Notes under the pieces: generated by a model
The model's input: only the letters and a program-made list of their open reading frames with translations
Database searches by the model: none
What the model was told of the DNA's origin: nothing
DNA from: UBA6016 sp964568395
Lineage (GTDB): Bacteria > Campylobacterota > Campylobacteria > Campylobacterales > UBA6016
Length of the DNA stretch: 64,000 nucleotides
Direction: 5' to 3'
Assembly (NCBI GenBank): GCA_964568395.1
Contig: CAZMPN010000004.1
Coordinates: 72,837 to 136,836 of the forward strand
Position numbers and translations under genes: made by a program
Part shown: positions 8,208 to 17,585 of the stretch, one piece after another
Layout: the number at the start of each line of letters is the position of its first letter
Position numbering within the stretch: the stretch's first letter is position 1

Positions 8208-8894
8208 CTATGCGCTCCTCATCTCCCCGCCTAGGCGCATATAGACAAACCAGAGCACCGCAAACGAAAAGGCGAAGAGGATTAGCGAGTAGGCGTGCGC
8301 CGTGGTGTAGTTGAGCGCTTCCACTTCGTTGTAGATGGCGATTGAGGCGACTTTGGTCTGCCCGTCTATATTGCCGCCTATCATGAGCACCACGCCAAAC
8401 TCCCCGACGGTATGGGCAAAAGAGATGACACCGCCCGTGATGATGGATGGTTTCATAGATGGCAAAATGACTCTAAGCAGGGTAATGAATCTATTTTTGC
8501 CCATCGTGTACGCCGCCTCTATTTGGCTGCGCTCAACCGCCTTGAAGCCACTAAGGAGCGGGTGCACCATAAACGGCAATGAAAAGATGATGGAGCCGAT
8601 AACAAGCCCGTCAAAGTGAAACGCCAGCTGATGCCCGAACATCTCCTTCCAAAACGCCCCCAAAAACCCCTCGCCGCTAAAAGCTAGCAGAAAGTAAAAG
8701 CCAAGGACTGACGGCGGTAGGACGAGCGGCATCGCTATGACCGCCTCCAAAACGGATTTGAAGCGGAATTTCGAGTAGGCGATGTAGTATGCCAGCGGAA
8801 TGCCGACTAAAAATAAAAAAAGCGTCGTAATGACGGCGAGCTCGAGGGTTAGGCTAAACGGCTCCCAAAAGGCCGGGTTTAATAAATCGTTCAT
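8208..8894 (-). CDS. modB: ModB, molybdate ABC transporter permease
   Basis: Inner-membrane permease of 228 residues with about five to six membrane helices. The EAA loop that docks onto ModC is visible as EAAYTMGKNRFITLLRVILP, and the region FAHTVGEFGVVLMIGGNI is characteristic of ModB/CysT-type permeases. Start overlaps the preceding Mop-protein gene by 4 bases (ATGA). Size matches the family. Confidence 0.93.
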   Translation of the reverse strand: MNDLLNPAFWEPFSLTLELAVITTLFLFLVGIPLAYYIAYSKFRFKSVLEAVIAMPLVLPPSVLGFYFLLAFSGEGFLGAFWKEMFGHQLAFHFDGLVIGSIIFSLPFMVHPLLSGFKAVERSQIEAAYTMGKNRFITLLRVILPSMKPSIITGGVISFAHTVGEFGVVLMIGGNIDGQTKVASIAIYNEVEALNYTTAHAYSLILFAFSFAVLWFVYMRLGGEMRSA

Positions 8895-9286
8895 TTTGCC
8901 TCCTCTATGGATACTTCGGTGGCTTTGACAAACGCCGTGACGACATCGCCGCTGGCCAAATTTAGCCTTTTTGCCGCATCGGACGTGATGATGGAGGATA
9001 TGTTGGCGCCCTTTATATCGATAGAGATTTTGGCTAGCATGCTCCCCGTCTCCACTCTTGCGATACGCCCCTCAAAACGGTTTGAAAAGCTGATTTCGCC
9101 GCTTAGGTTTTTTGCTAGTCCCACCTCCGTCTCCTTGAAGACAAAAAAGGCCTCCTTACCCTCCGCGATATGGGAGGGAAGCTCGAGTGCAACGGCGACC
9201 AGCTTTTGTGCGCCGAACCGCCCCTCTATTTTCGATATGCCGCCATTTTCGGCTATTTTTTCTACCCTAGTGCGTATCTTATTCAT
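8891..9286 (-). CDS. TOBE/Mop-domain molybdate-binding protein
   Basis: A 131-residue protein whose C-terminal half (about 65-131, from GEISFSNRFEGRIARVETG to SGDVVTAFVKATEVSI) is a TOBE/Mop domain, the small beta-barrel that binds molybdate or tungstate in ModG, ModE and ModC. The N-terminal half resembles a second, diverged barrel. The frame runs to 9298, but ATG 9286 overlaps the modA stop by 8 bases and gives the usual MNKIRTRV start. Lying between modA and modB it is probably an intracellular molybdate buffer or a regulator of the transporter. Confidence 0.8.
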   Translation of the reverse strand: MNKIRTRVEKIAENGGISKIEGRFGAQKLVAVALELPSHIAEGKEAFFVFKETEVGLAKNLSGEISFSNRFEGRIARVETGSMLAKISIDIKGANISSIITSDAAKRLNLASGDVVTAFVKATEVSIEEAK

Positions 9287-10034
9287 TCGGCAGAACAAAT
9301 CCGTATTTTTTGAATATCTCTCTAGCCTCTTTGGAGCTCACGAACTCCTCGAACTTTTTGGCGGTCGGATTGTCTTTGCCGCCTTTTAGTATCGCATATC
9401 CTTGCACTATGTCGTTGTGCCATGAGCCAGGCAGCAGATAGTAGTTACCCTCTTTTTTGAGCACATCGGAGTATCCTAGAGAGATAGGAAGAAGCGCGAC
9501 TTCCGCCGCGCCGCTTTGGGCAAATTGAGCCGATTGGGTGGCGTTTTCGCCTAGGGCGAATTTGCTTTTTACTTTTTCAAGATAGTTTTGGCTTTTAAGG
9601 GCGTTGACCGCCGCTACGCCGTACGGCGCGTGAGCCGGGTCTGGGAGGGAGATTTTTTTGACTTTAGGGTCGAGTAGTATCGGCAGACCTTTTGAGACGT
9701 CTATGCCGCTTGTTTTTTTCGTCCAGATACCGATACGACCGTATGCGTACGGTTTTGGATTTGTTACCGCAAGCCCTGCGTCTTTTAGCTTTTGGACATA
9801 CTCCATATTCGCGCTGAAGTACATATCGTACGGTGCGCCGTTTGAGATTTGGGTGTACGCTTTGCCACTGGAGCCGTAAGCGATTGTTAGTTTCTCTCCA
9901 GGATTTTTCTTCTCGAAAGCCGCCTCCATCTCTTTAAAACAATAAACCAAATCCGCCGCCGCCGTGATTTTCGCCTCGCCGGCAAACGAGAGTGCCGCCG
10001 CCGCGACTACGCCTAGTACTATTTTTTTTACCAT
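9279..10034 (-). CDS. modA: ModA, periplasmic molybdate-binding protein
   Basis: Substrate-binding subunit of the molybdate importer, 251 residues. A signal peptide (VKKIVLGVVAAAALSFAGEA) is followed by the ModA landmarks ITAAADLVYCFKEME, YGSSGKAYTQISNGAPYDMYFSA (oxyanion-binding Ser residues), ANMEYVQKL and a C-terminal EAREIFKKYGFVLP. It starts 1 base after modE ends. This order (modE-modA-mop-modB-modC) is a complete transporter plus regulator. Confidence 0.93.
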   Translation of the reverse strand: MVKKIVLGVVAAAALSFAGEAKITAAADLVYCFKEMEAAFEKKNPGEKLTIAYGSSGKAYTQISNGAPYDMYFSANMEYVQKLKDAGLAVTNPKPYAYGRIGIWTKKTSGIDVSKGLPILLDPKVKKISLPDPAHAPYGVAAVNALKSQNYLEKVKSKFALGENATQSAQFAQSGAAEVALLPISLGYSDVLKKEGNYYLLPGSWHNDIVQGYAILKGGKDNPTAKKFEEFVSSKEAREIFKKYGFVLPNE

Positions 10035-10035
10035 T

Positions 10036-10815
10036 TTATGCTCCTAATATTACGTTTGACGCTTTAAAGATGGCGTACGCCGTATCGCCCTCTTTGAGCT
10101 TAAGCTCGTCTATGGCTTCCGCCGTGACTACCGCCGCCAATGTTTTGCCAGAAATCTCCATCTTTACCTCTGTATTAACGGCCCCCGGTATGATTGCCGT
10201 TACCTTGGTTTTTAGTACGTTTCTGGCGCTTATTTTTTTTGGCTCCTCTTTTGAGAGGATGATCCAACTGGCCTTGATGATGGCGTACGCCTCTTCTCCC
10301 GCTTCAAAACCTAGCGACTCTACCGAATCGTTGGTGATGACGGCGGTTATTTTGACGCCTTCGCCTATGTCCAGCTCGACCTCGCTGTTTACCGCGCCTT
10401 TTGTTATCTTATCTATGACGCCAAATAGCTGGTTTCTGGCAGATGTCTTCATGTTTATCCTTCTTAGGTTCCTGTATAACGTATCGAAGTCGGCTGCGTT
10501 GTCCACTACGGAAGCCAAAAACTGTTCGTATTTCGCTTCCAGCGCCTTAAAAACCCTTACAGTCTCTTCGCCTTTGGGAGTCAGGGTTGTTCCGCCGCCG
10601 CCTTTCCCGCCTGTATTTCTGGCCACAAGCGGCTCATCCGAGAGGTTGTTCATCGCATCCACGGCGTCCCATGCAGCCTTATAGCTCATTCCCATCTCTT
10701 TGGCGGCTTTGGATATCGAGCCGCTTTTTGCTATTAGTTCTAGTAGGTGCACCCTGCCGGACCCCAAAAAGCTCTTGCCGCTCGTCTTTAGCCAAACCCT
10801 TCCTTCTATCTCCAC
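10036..10815 (-). CDS. modE: ModE, molybdate-responsive transcriptional regulator
   Basis: A winged-helix N-terminal domain (LLELIAKSGSISKAAKEMGMSYKAAWDAVD, then NTGGKGGGGTTLTPKG) is followed by two consecutive TOBE/Mop domains (about 125-190 and 195-259), the full E. coli-type ModE layout. Two starts are possible: ATG 10839 has no ribosome-binding site, while GTG 10815 lies 7 bases after AAGGAG (10828-10823), so I prefer GTG. ModE with bound molybdate represses mod operons; a matching operator lies just upstream, so it is expected to repress itself and modABC. Confidence 0.9.
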   Translation of the reverse strand: MEIEGRVWLKTSGKSFLGSGRVHLLELIAKSGSISKAAKEMGMSYKAAWDAVDAMNNLSDEPLVARNTGGKGGGGTTLTPKGEETVRVFKALEAKYEQFLASVVDNAADFDTLYRNLRRINMKTSARNQLFGVIDKITKGAVNSEVELDIGEGVKITAVITNDSVESLGFEAGEEAYAIIKASWIILSKEEPKKISARNVLKTKVTAIIPGAVNTEVKMEISGKTLAAVVTAEAIDELKLKEGDTAYAIFKASNVILGA

Positions 10816-10846
10816 CTCTTTTCTCCTTTTGCCTAGCATGCTATAT

Positions 10847-10874
10847 TTCGTAGTATATAAAAAAATATAACGAT
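10847..10874. promoter_or_regulatory. Candidate ModE box
   Basis: TTCGTAGTATA, six bases, AATATAACGAT. Compared with the E. coli ModE consensus (ATCGnTATATA, six bases, TATATAACGAT), the right arm matches at 10 of 11 positions and the left at 7 of 10 defined ones, with identical spacing. It lies between the divergent modE and DUF748 genes, 32 bases before the GTG of modE. Confidence 0.75.
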
Positions 10875-10948
10875 TTAAGCTTAAATATAGTCTATTTTTT
10901 AGGCAAAAAGGGTTAATCTTTATAAAAAGCCAAAAAAAGGAATTTCAG

Positions 10949-13927
10949 ATGGATAGATTATTGAGGCCCGTCAAATCGGAGTTGTTCGCAAAAATAGTCT
11001 TTGTCTTGGCGCTGTTTTATTCGGCGCTCTTTTTCGCGGTTCCTTTTGGCGTAAAATATGTTTTGCAAAATAAATTAAAAGACGAATACAACGTGACCTT
11101 GGCGCTACAAAAATTCAGGTTCGAACCTCTTACGGCCAGAGTTACGGTAGAGGGATTTGCCCTGACGCATAAAAACGAGCCGCTCTTGTCGTTTGATATG
11201 CTGGATTTCGACTTTAGCTACTATAGCTTTACGGATAGGGCTTTTATCGTAGACTCCATAACGCTTGACGGCCTTAAGCTTAAGCTTTCGAGGGATGAGA
11301 ACAAGACGCTTAATATCCAGAAGATTTTCCCGTCCAAAAAAGAGGCCAAAAAAGATGGCGAACCTTACTACTTCTCCATAAACAATATAAATATAAAAAA
11401 CGCGAACATAGATTTTTTTGATGAAGTCACAAAGCAGCGTTACGCCGTGGCCAAGGCCTATATCTCTTTGCCGTTTGTATCGACCGTGCCGCACGATACG
11501 GAGATCTTTACGGAGCCTAGCGCCAAAGGCGTATTTAACGGCTCCAGCTTCTCTTTTGCCGGCAAGATCAGGCCGTTTGCAAAGGATATGAAAAGCGACT
11601 TATCTTTTAGCCTAAAAGAGTTCGATATATCCCAGCTAAACGCTTTTTTGCCGAAAAACGGCGAACTTTCGAATATAAAGGGTAGTTTGAGCCTTGACGC
11701 GAAAGTGGTTTTCGAGAAGGCGAAAACCACTAGAGTGCATCTAGGCATGGACGCAAAACTAAAAGACGCAGACATAGAGACGAAAAATGCGGCTTTAAAG
11801 ACGAAGGAGCTTGCCCTCTCATCTTTCTTGTATAGTCTGGATGAGCAAAAGGCGTCGCTTGGCTCTTTTGGCCTAAAAGAGCTTGGAGTGTTCGCGAAAG
11901 ACGGCGCAAGACCCCTATCTCTCTCCTACCTGGACGTAAAAAACCTAAAGGCGGACATCTCCTCAAAAGAGCTTGGGATAGATAGCGTATCTATAGGCGG
12001 CGTAGACTTTGACATTATAAAAGACAATAGCGGAGTCAATCTAACGAAACTGGCGCCGCAAAAAGAGGACGCAAAAAAAGACGAAAAGGGCGGCGAGGAG
12101 AAGCCTTGGAAAATATCGGCCAAAAACATACATATAGACGGCAAAGGAGGTTATAAAGACAGCGCCCTTCTGGGCAAGAAGCCTTATAGCGTGGACGTCG
12201 AGTCGTTTCTTGTTGATATAGCCGATTTGCAAAACAGAGAGGATAAGCCGTTTAAGATAAAAGCGGAGGTGAACGCAAAAGAGGGATTCATTTCTCTGGA
12301 TTCCAGCGTAAATATGGTATCGAAAAGGGCGGAAGGGGAGCTGACGGTAAAAAAAGCGGCGCTCTACATAATAGACAGGCTGGGGTTTTTGCCTCCTACG
12401 CTTAGGCTACAAAGCGGGGAGCTTAGCGCCTCTTCGAAATTCTCGGCTTCGTTTGACCCTAAAAAAATAGGCGTAGACGTGAAAAGCGGCTCGGCTGATA
12501 TAAGAAAATTTGCCCTCTATACCGAAAAGAAGAATTTTAGATTGCTGTCGTTCGAGACTTTGGCGCTCTCCAACATCAGAAGCTCGTATCCTAGCCTAAA
12601 GACCGACATCGGCGGCGTGGCGCTAAGCGGCTTCTACGCAAATCTCAGGATAGACGAAAACAAGACGCTCAATCTTGCGAGACATTTTAAGGGCGCGGAA
12701 GAGAATAAGAGCGTAGAGGCTAAGACGCCCGCAGCCTCCAAAAAGAGTCCGGACTTCACTATCCGCAAGTTTACGCTTCAAGGCGGCAAGGTGGATTTTG
12801 AAGACAACTCTTTAAAGCAGCGTTTTAAAACTACGCTTACCGATATAGCGGGAAGCGTAGGGCAGCTATCCATGGATAAAAACAAAAGCGCGGCCATAGA
12901 TCTTCGCGCCAATAGCGGCGGATACGGGCGCATAGCCATCAAGGGCGACGTGACGCCCGACAAGCAAAACTTTGCGCTAAAGCTAAAGGCGCAGACGATC
13001 GACGTGCCTATGGGGCAGTTTACGCCTTATACGGAGAAATTTATAGGCTACAAGATAGCGAGCGGAAATCTGGGGCTTGATCTTGACTATCAAGTGTACG
13101 GCAGAAAACTGGAATCCAGCAATAAGATCTCGCTCTTGGGCTTCAATCTTGGAGAAGAGGTCGAGAGCGAGGGGGCGATCAAGCTTCCGTACAAGCTGGC
13201 TATCGCGATACTAAAAGACGATAAAGGCAATATAGATGTAGAAATACCTGTCCAAGGGAGTCTCGACGATCCAGAGATAAAAAGCGGACAAGTCGTATGG
13301 AAGCTCATAAAACAGCTCATCATTAAAATAATAAAATCGCCGTTTAGCGCGCTCGCTTCGCTTTTTGGCGGCGGGGATGATCTCGGATATATTACTTTTG
13401 ACGCGGGAAGCGCTGTTTTGTCGGACGCTCAGGCGGCAAAGATCAAAAAAAGCGCGGAGATAATCAACAAAAAACCGGCATTAAAGCCTACTCTTACGGG
13501 ATATATAGACGCCGAAAACGACATCGGGGGATACAAGGAGAGAGAGTTCAACAACAAGCTTATCGCCGCAAAAGTAAAAGATATGAAGCTAAAAAGCGCC
13601 GCCGGCGTCAAAATAGAGCCGTCAGAGTATGAGAAATATCTAAAAGCGGCCTATAAGGCGGAGACCTTCCCTAAGCCGAAAAATATGCTGGGCTTCGAGA
13701 AGGGGTTAAGCGCTGCCGATATGAAAACCTTGATCGTTACACACATAGAGGCTTCCGAGAAACAGATGGAGTCTCTGGCGAAAGAGAGAATGAACGCTGT
13801 CAAGGCGGAGCTTGTGAAAAACGGTATCGATGAAGGCAGGATACTCCTCTCCACAAAACCGCTTTCCGCTCCGGAGCAAAAAGAGAAGATCGCAAACTCC
13901 AGGGTTGAGATAGGATTTAGCGAGTAG
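10949..13927 (+). CDS. Large AsmA-like protein with DUF748 domains
   Basis: A 992-residue envelope protein. One N-terminal membrane helix (IVFVLALFYSALFFAVPFG) anchors a very long, beta-rich periplasmic region with repeated strands such as VEGFALTHKNEPLLSFDML, IDSVSIGGVDFDII and VTVEGF-like segments. This is the DUF748 pattern, part of the AsmA/TamB-like group of bridge-forming envelope proteins. The C-terminal 250 residues (from YITFDAGSAVLSDAQAAKIKK) resemble an OmpA-like start and are rich in Lys and Ala. Some AsmA-like proteins move phospholipids to the outer membrane; that role here is inference. It ends 11 bases inside the convergent MFS gene. Confidence 0.8.
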   Translation: MDRLLRPVKSELFAKIVFVLALFYSALFFAVPFGVKYVLQNKLKDEYNVTLALQKFRFEPLTARVTVEGFALTHKNEPLLSFDMLDFDFSYYSFTDRAFIVDSITLDGLKLKLSRDENKTLNIQKIFPSKKEAKKDGEPYYFSINNINIKNANIDFFDEVTKQRYAVAKAYISLPFVSTVPHDTEIFTEPSAKGVFNGSSFSFAGKIRPFAKDMKSDLSFSLKEFDISQLNAFLPKNGELSNIKGSLSLDAKVVFEKAKTTRVHLGMDAKLKDADIETKNAALKTKELALSSFLYSLDEQKASLGSFGLKELGVFAKDGARPLSLSYLDVKNLKADISSKELGIDSVSIGGVDFDIIKDNSGVNLTKLAPQKEDAKKDEKGGEEKPWKISAKNIHIDGKGGYKDSALLGKKPYSVDVESFLVDIADLQNREDKPFKIKAEVNAKEGFISLDSSVNMVSKRAEGELTVKKAALYIIDRLGFLPPTLRLQSGELSASSKFSASFDPKKIGVDVKSGSADIRKFALYTEKKNFRLLSFETLALSNIRSSYPSLKTDIGGVALSGFYANLRIDENKTLNLARHFKGAEENKSVEAKTPAASKKSPDFTIRKFTLQGGKVDFEDNSLKQRFKTTLTDIAGSVGQLSMDKNKSAAIDLRANSGGYGRIAIKGDVTPDKQNFALKLKAQTIDVPMGQFTPYTEKFIGYKIASGNLGLDLDYQVYGRKLESSNKISLLGFNLGEEVESEGAIKLPYKLAIAILKDDKGNIDVEIPVQGSLDDPEIKSGQVVWKLIKQLIIKIIKSPFSALASLFGGGDDLGYITFDAGSAVLSDAQAAKIKKSAEIINKKPALKPTLTGYIDAENDIGGYKEREFNNKLIAAKVKDMKLKSAAGVKIEPSEYEKYLKAAYKAETFPKPKNMLGFEKGLSAADMKTLIVTHIEASEKQMESLAKERMNAVKAELVKNGIDEGRILLSTKPLSAPEQKEKIANSRVEIGFSE

Positions 13928-15026
13928 GTTTGTAAACCGTGATTGCCGCCAAAGAGAAGGCGGCAAAAACGGCGGAGTAGAGAAATATATCGGGGCCGTA
14001 AAGCGCGCCGGATATTATCCCGCCAAAGAAGCCGCCGAGCCCGTACGAAAAGCCGTAAAAGTGCATCTGCGCCCTTTTTTTGTCTTCATACCTATTGAAA
14101 ATATACAAAAACGCGGCTGTCGTAAACAGCGCAAAATTAAGCGCATGCGTAATCTGGGCGAGCGCCGCCACAAAGAAGTTGCCTTTGAAAAAATGTAGCG
14201 CCAGCCATCTCGCTATCAGCGTGGCTATGGAGAGTTTGATAATAAAAAGCGGTTTTATATTCTTAAGAAGCCTGCCCTGAAACGCGAACATGAAAATCTC
14301 AGCCAAAACGCCTATGCTCCAGAGATACGTTATGTTTTCTATACTGATGCCGTGCTCCGATTCGAATACGGTAAAAAATCCGTAGAAGGCGCCGAAGCTG
14401 AGTTGCGCCAATATCATAGAAATCCAAAAAGGCGTATCGGCTATATACTTGCGTATTTCCGGCTCTTTTTCGCCGCTCTCCTCCTCCGTCTCCTTCGCTT
14501 CGTCCCTGGCGGCCAGCATAGCCCCAAATACCGACATAAGAGCTACTGATACAAAATAGTGCAAAAATACCGCCTCTTTATCAAGCGCCATCTTGCCAAG
14601 CGCCAGCCCCGCACCCATAAAGCCTATGGAGCCGAATAGCCTCACAAGTCCGTACTTCTCCTTCGGTATAGCCCTGAGCGCTGCGGTATCTACATACGGA
14701 AGCGTAATGGAGACGAATATTCCGTAAAGAAGGGTGTTTAGGAAGAGTAGCCAGAAATTGTGGTACGTAAAAATAAAAAGCGCAAAAAACAGCGTACTAA
14801 GGGCCAACGACCATAGGAAGGTCTCTTTTGTGAATTTTATTTTCGAGGAGAATAAAAATGGAGTGGCAAAACGAATGAGTGGCATAATGGATAGGAGTAT
14901 GCCTATCTGCGCGGCGGAGTAGCCTATCTCTACGAGCGTCTTTGGAACGAATATGATAAATACGCCGGTCGCCCAGAAGTAAAAAAAGTAAAATAGGGCG
15001 GTAAAAGAGCCGAAACGGTTAGGCAT
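13917..15026 (-). CDS. Major facilitator superfamily transporter (MFS_1-like)
   Basis: Integral membrane protein of 369 residues with about 11-12 hydrophobic segments. The N-terminus (FTALFYFFYFWATGVFIIFVP, then GYSAAQIGILLS) and the middle (GLVRLFGSIGFMGAGLALG) fit the MFS_1-like/HcaT-type subfamily, which includes nucleoside and phenylpropionate permeases. No substrate can be assigned. Its start overlaps the RDD gene by 8 bases, and it is the last gene of the secG-frr-pyrE operon. Confidence 0.78.
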   Translation of the reverse strand: MPNRFGSFTALFYFFYFWATGVFIIFVPKTLVEIGYSAAQIGILLSIMPLIRFATPFLFSSKIKFTKETFLWSLALSTLFFALFIFTYHNFWLLFLNTLLYGIFVSITLPYVDTAALRAIPKEKYGLVRLFGSIGFMGAGLALGKMALDKEAVFLHYFVSVALMSVFGAMLAARDEAKETEEESGEKEPEIRKYIADTPFWISMILAQLSFGAFYGFFTVFESEHGISIENITYLWSIGVLAEIFMFAFQGRLLKNIKPLFIIKLSIATLIARWLALHFFKGNFFVAALAQITHALNFALFTTAAFLYIFNRYEDKKRAQMHFYGFSYGLGGFFGGIISGALYGPDIFLYSAVFAAFSLAAITVYKPTR

Positions 15027-15471
15027 CCGCTTTTTTCGGGCCTATATCCCTTACGACCACGGTGGCTGAAAATTTGTCGGCCAGCGTCTGTCTGTTCGAG
15101 TTGAAAAACGCTATAAAAAACCCGATGCCAAGAGATAGCCAGCAAAGAAGCCATAGCGCAAATCTAAACGAAGCCCTCGAAAAGCTTACTTTTTCAAAGG
15201 TTCCGACCGATACCACATACATTCCGAAAGCTTTTTTGCCAGGGGTCTGCGCGCTTTTTGATATGAGATACGAGGTAACCAGCCAGACGGCGGCTATCTC
15301 TATAGCAAGCAGAAAAGGCTTTGGGTTGTCGGTTTTCATCTCGTGGTAGCCAAACAGCACCCCCCAAAGCATCGCTATCGGGGTTACTATCAAAAACGAG
15401 TCTAGAAGGAATGCGCTAAGGCGCAGCAGGGGGTTTGGATATATAAACCTCCTGTTTTCGTCAAGAAACAT
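15019..15471 (-). CDS. RDD-family membrane protein
   Basis: A 150-residue protein with three to four membrane helices. The first helix region reads RLSAFLLDSFLIVTPIAML, with the Arg and Asp that give the RDD family its name. The later TPGKKAFGMYVVS segment is the usual second RDD signature. The family's function is poorly known; some members act as Na+/H+ antiporters. It sits between pyrE (its start follows the pyrE stop immediately) and the MFS gene. Confidence 0.85.
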   Translation of the reverse strand: MFLDENRRFIYPNPLLRLSAFLLDSFLIVTPIAMLWGVLFGYHEMKTDNPKPFLLAIEIAAVWLVTSYLISKSAQTPGKKAFGMYVVSVGTFEKVSFSRASFRFALWLLCWLSLGIGFFIAFFNSNRQTLADKFSATVVVRDIGPKKADA

Positions 15472-16080
15472 TTAGTTTCCTCTGCTCCCCGGTTTTATGG
15501 CAGCACTGCCGTTTTTACAAAGGGGGCAGGCGTCCGGAGAGTACATTTCAAAATCAAAGTCGGTTAGCGCAAAGAAAGGCTTGTTTGACGGCAGTTTTGC
15601 TTCGGGTTTTCTCTTTGTCGCTCCGCCAACTCTTTCACAAAAGCCTCTGTTGGCGAGCGCGCCGAAAGCGACTACTTCGCCGCCCAGGGCTTCTACCGCC
15701 TTCATCGCTTCGACCGCGCTCCCGCCGGTTGTGATGATGTCTTCGCAGATGAGGAGTTTTTCGCCTTTTTTTACCTCAAACCCGCGTCTAAGAGTCATCT
15801 CGCCGTTTACCCTCTCGGTAAATATAAATCTGACGCCGAGCGCCCTTGCCAGTTCATATCCGGCAAGTATTCCGCCTAGCGCGGGCGAGCATACGGTATC
15901 TATCTCGATGCCGCTCGCCTTTATCTGTTTTGCAAGTTCATCGGCCAGTATTCCGGCGACTTTCGGGTCTTCCAAGACTTTGGCGGATTGAAGGTAGAAC
16001 TGTGAATGGTTGCCGCTTGAGAGCAGGAAGTGCCCCTCAAGCAGGGCGTTTGCGTCTTTATAGATTTGAGCTACGTCCAT
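15472..16080 (-). CDS. pyrE: Orotate phosphoribosyltransferase
   Basis: Pyrimidine biosynthesis enzyme that joins orotate to PRPP to make OMP; about 202 residues. Landmarks are ALLEGHFLLSSGNHSQFYLQSAK at the N-terminus and the PRPP-binding loop LLICEDIITTGGSAVEAM. The C-terminus carries a CPLCKNGSAA segment, unusual but seen in some Campylobacterota members. Two adjacent ATGs (16083 and 16080) follow the frr stop; the second is better spaced from AAAGG. Directly downstream of frr, a conserved pairing in this phylum. Confidence 0.92.
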   Translation of the reverse strand: MDVAQIYKDANALLEGHFLLSSGNHSQFYLQSAKVLEDPKVAGILADELAKQIKASGIEIDTVCSPALGGILAGYELARALGVRFIFTERVNGEMTLRRGFEVKKGEKLLICEDIITTGGSAVEAMKAVEALGGEVVAFGALANRGFCERVGGATKRKPEAKLPSNKPFFALTDFDFEMYSPDACPLCKNGSAAIKPGSRGN

Positions 16081-16082
16081 CA

Positions 16083-16640
16083 TTATACCTTTAGAAGTTC
16101 CGCTTCTTTTTGCTCGCACATAGAGTCTACTTTTGCGACAAAATCATCGGTGATCTTTTGGATCTTGTCTTGTCCTCTTTTTGAGTCGTCTTCGCTTATC
16201 GCCTTCTCTTTTTCAAGTTTTTTCACTTTGTCGTTGGCGTCTCTTCTGATATTCCTGATCGCTACTTTTGCGTTTTCGCCGAAAGCTTTTGCTTTTTTTG
16301 CGTTCTCTTTTCTTTGATCCATCGTCATAGGAGGGAAAGATAGGAGCACAGATTCGCCGTTATTGCCCGGATTTACGCCTATATTCGCTATTTGTATCGC
16401 TTTTTCTATCTCTTTTAGCATGGATTTTTCCCACGGAGTTACCGTGATGGTAGTCGCGTCCGGAGTACCGAGATTTGCTACGCCGTTTAGCGGGGTAGGG
16501 GAGCCGTAGTAGTCTACTTTGATATTGTCCAGAATAGAGAGGCTTACTTTTCCGCTTCTAATTGTTCCAAAGTCTCTTTTTAGGGAGTCTAGCGCCTTGT
16601 TCATGCCGTCGTTTGTAAATGAGTAAATTTCTTCTAACAT
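16083..16640 (-). CDS. frr: Ribosome recycling factor
   Basis: Splits post-termination ribosomes together with EF-G. The 185 residues match the family over the full length: an N-terminal helix (NDGMNKALDSLKRDFGTIRSGKVSLSIL), the segment VDYYGSPTPLNGVANL, and the long C-terminal helical bundle (RKENAKKAKAFGENAKVAIRNIRRDANDKVKK). Starts 3 bases after the polysaccharide deacetylase gene. Essential housekeeping gene. Confidence 0.97.
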   Translation of the reverse strand: MLEEIYSFTNDGMNKALDSLKRDFGTIRSGKVSLSILDNIKVDYYGSPTPLNGVANLGTPDATTITVTPWEKSMLKEIEKAIQIANIGVNPGNNGESVLLSFPPMTMDQRKENAKKAKAFGENAKVAIRNIRRDANDKVKKLEKEKAISEDDSKRGQDKIQKITDDFVAKVDSMCEQKEAELLKV

Positions 16641-16643
16641 CGT

Positions 16644-17585
16644 CTAATCCTTTTCAATAAGTTTTGCTCTATATCTATGGTCTTCGGTAAAGAAAATCAG
16701 TTTTTTCTTACTGTTTATTTTATCCATATCTACCGTAGTTTCAAAGCTTCCGTTTTTAAGCTCCAAAACTCTCGTATCGCCTTTTGCGACATACATTTTG
16801 ATCGTCTTGCCGCCGAAATTGCTTACGCTGCCTTTGACGGTTTTGATTTTATCGCCGGTCGCTTTTTCAAGAGTTATATCTAGCGGTTTGACTTTTATGT
16901 TTAGCCCTAGGTCAGTATCCTCGTTTACCGCTATCCTCTCCATCGAGAAAACATCGCTTTTTACGTCAACCGCACCGTTATCTACGGTAAATATGGCCTC
17001 AAACCCCATGCTTTTCAGCTTTTGTTTGACTTCATAGTTATATAGGCCAAACGGATAGGCGTAGTATTTTGGCTTATATCCCATATGTTTTTCAAAAAGC
17101 GCGGTAGCTTCAGCCGTATCTTTTTCGAGCTCTGCCGGAGTTAGTTTTGTCAGGTCTTTATGCGCATAGGAGTGTAAATGTATTTCGCCGTATTTGCTAG
17201 CCTCTTTTACCTGATCCCAGCTCATATAGTCTTTGTATCTGTTGTTTACGGCTTCTACGTATACGAAAAGAGTAAAAGGTATCTTTTGTTCTTTTAGTAC
17301 CGGCAGAGCCTTTTCATAAAAGCTTTTATATGCGTCGTCCACCGTAATGACGGCTATTTTGTCGCTTACAGGCTTGTTTGTTTTTACCGCCGTTACTATG
17401 GACGAGAGCGTCGCGAATTTATTGCCGTCCGCTTTTAACATCGCTAGCTGCTCGGCAAATTTTTTTGACGAGATATTCGTATGTCTTAGTTTTGGTTTGT
17501 TGTCGTCAAATCTATGGTAGCAAAGGATATGCGCATCGGCAAAAAGCGATGCGCAAAAAGTGATGAGAAATAAAAAAGGTTTCAT
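16644..17585 (-). CDS. Secreted polysaccharide deacetylase (NodB-like)
   Basis: A 313-residue protein with an N-terminal signal peptide (PFLFLITFCASLFA). The NodB-type catalytic domain occupies roughly residues 15-230: ILCYHRFDD, the catalytic Asp pair in AVITVDDAY, the metal-binding HLHSYAH motif, and YYAYPFGLYN. A C-terminal beta domain of about 80 residues follows. Expected to remove N- or O-acetyl groups from an envelope glycan in the periplasm; which glycan is unknown. Overlaps secG by 4 bases. Confidence 0.83.
   Translation of the reverse strand: MKPFLFLITFCASLFADAHILCYHRFDDNKPKLRHTNISSKKFAEQLAMLKADGNKFATLSSIVTAVKTNKPVSDKIAVITVDDAYKSFYEKALPVLKEQKIPFTLFVYVEAVNNRYKDYMSWDQVKEASKYGEIHLHSYAHKDLTKLTPAELEKDTAEATALFEKHMGYKPKYYAYPFGLYNYEVKQKLKSMGFEAIFTVDNGAVDVKSDVFSMERIAVNEDTDLGLNIKVKPLDITLEKATGDKIKTVKGSVSNFGGKTIKMYVAKGDTRVLELKNGSFETTVDMDKINSKKKLIFFTEDHRYRAKLIEKD

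Noticed and set aside
9992..10684. Antisense frame of 230 codons opposite modE
   Set aside because: Lies across the modE coding region and the modA start; ModE motifs are complete on the minus strand.
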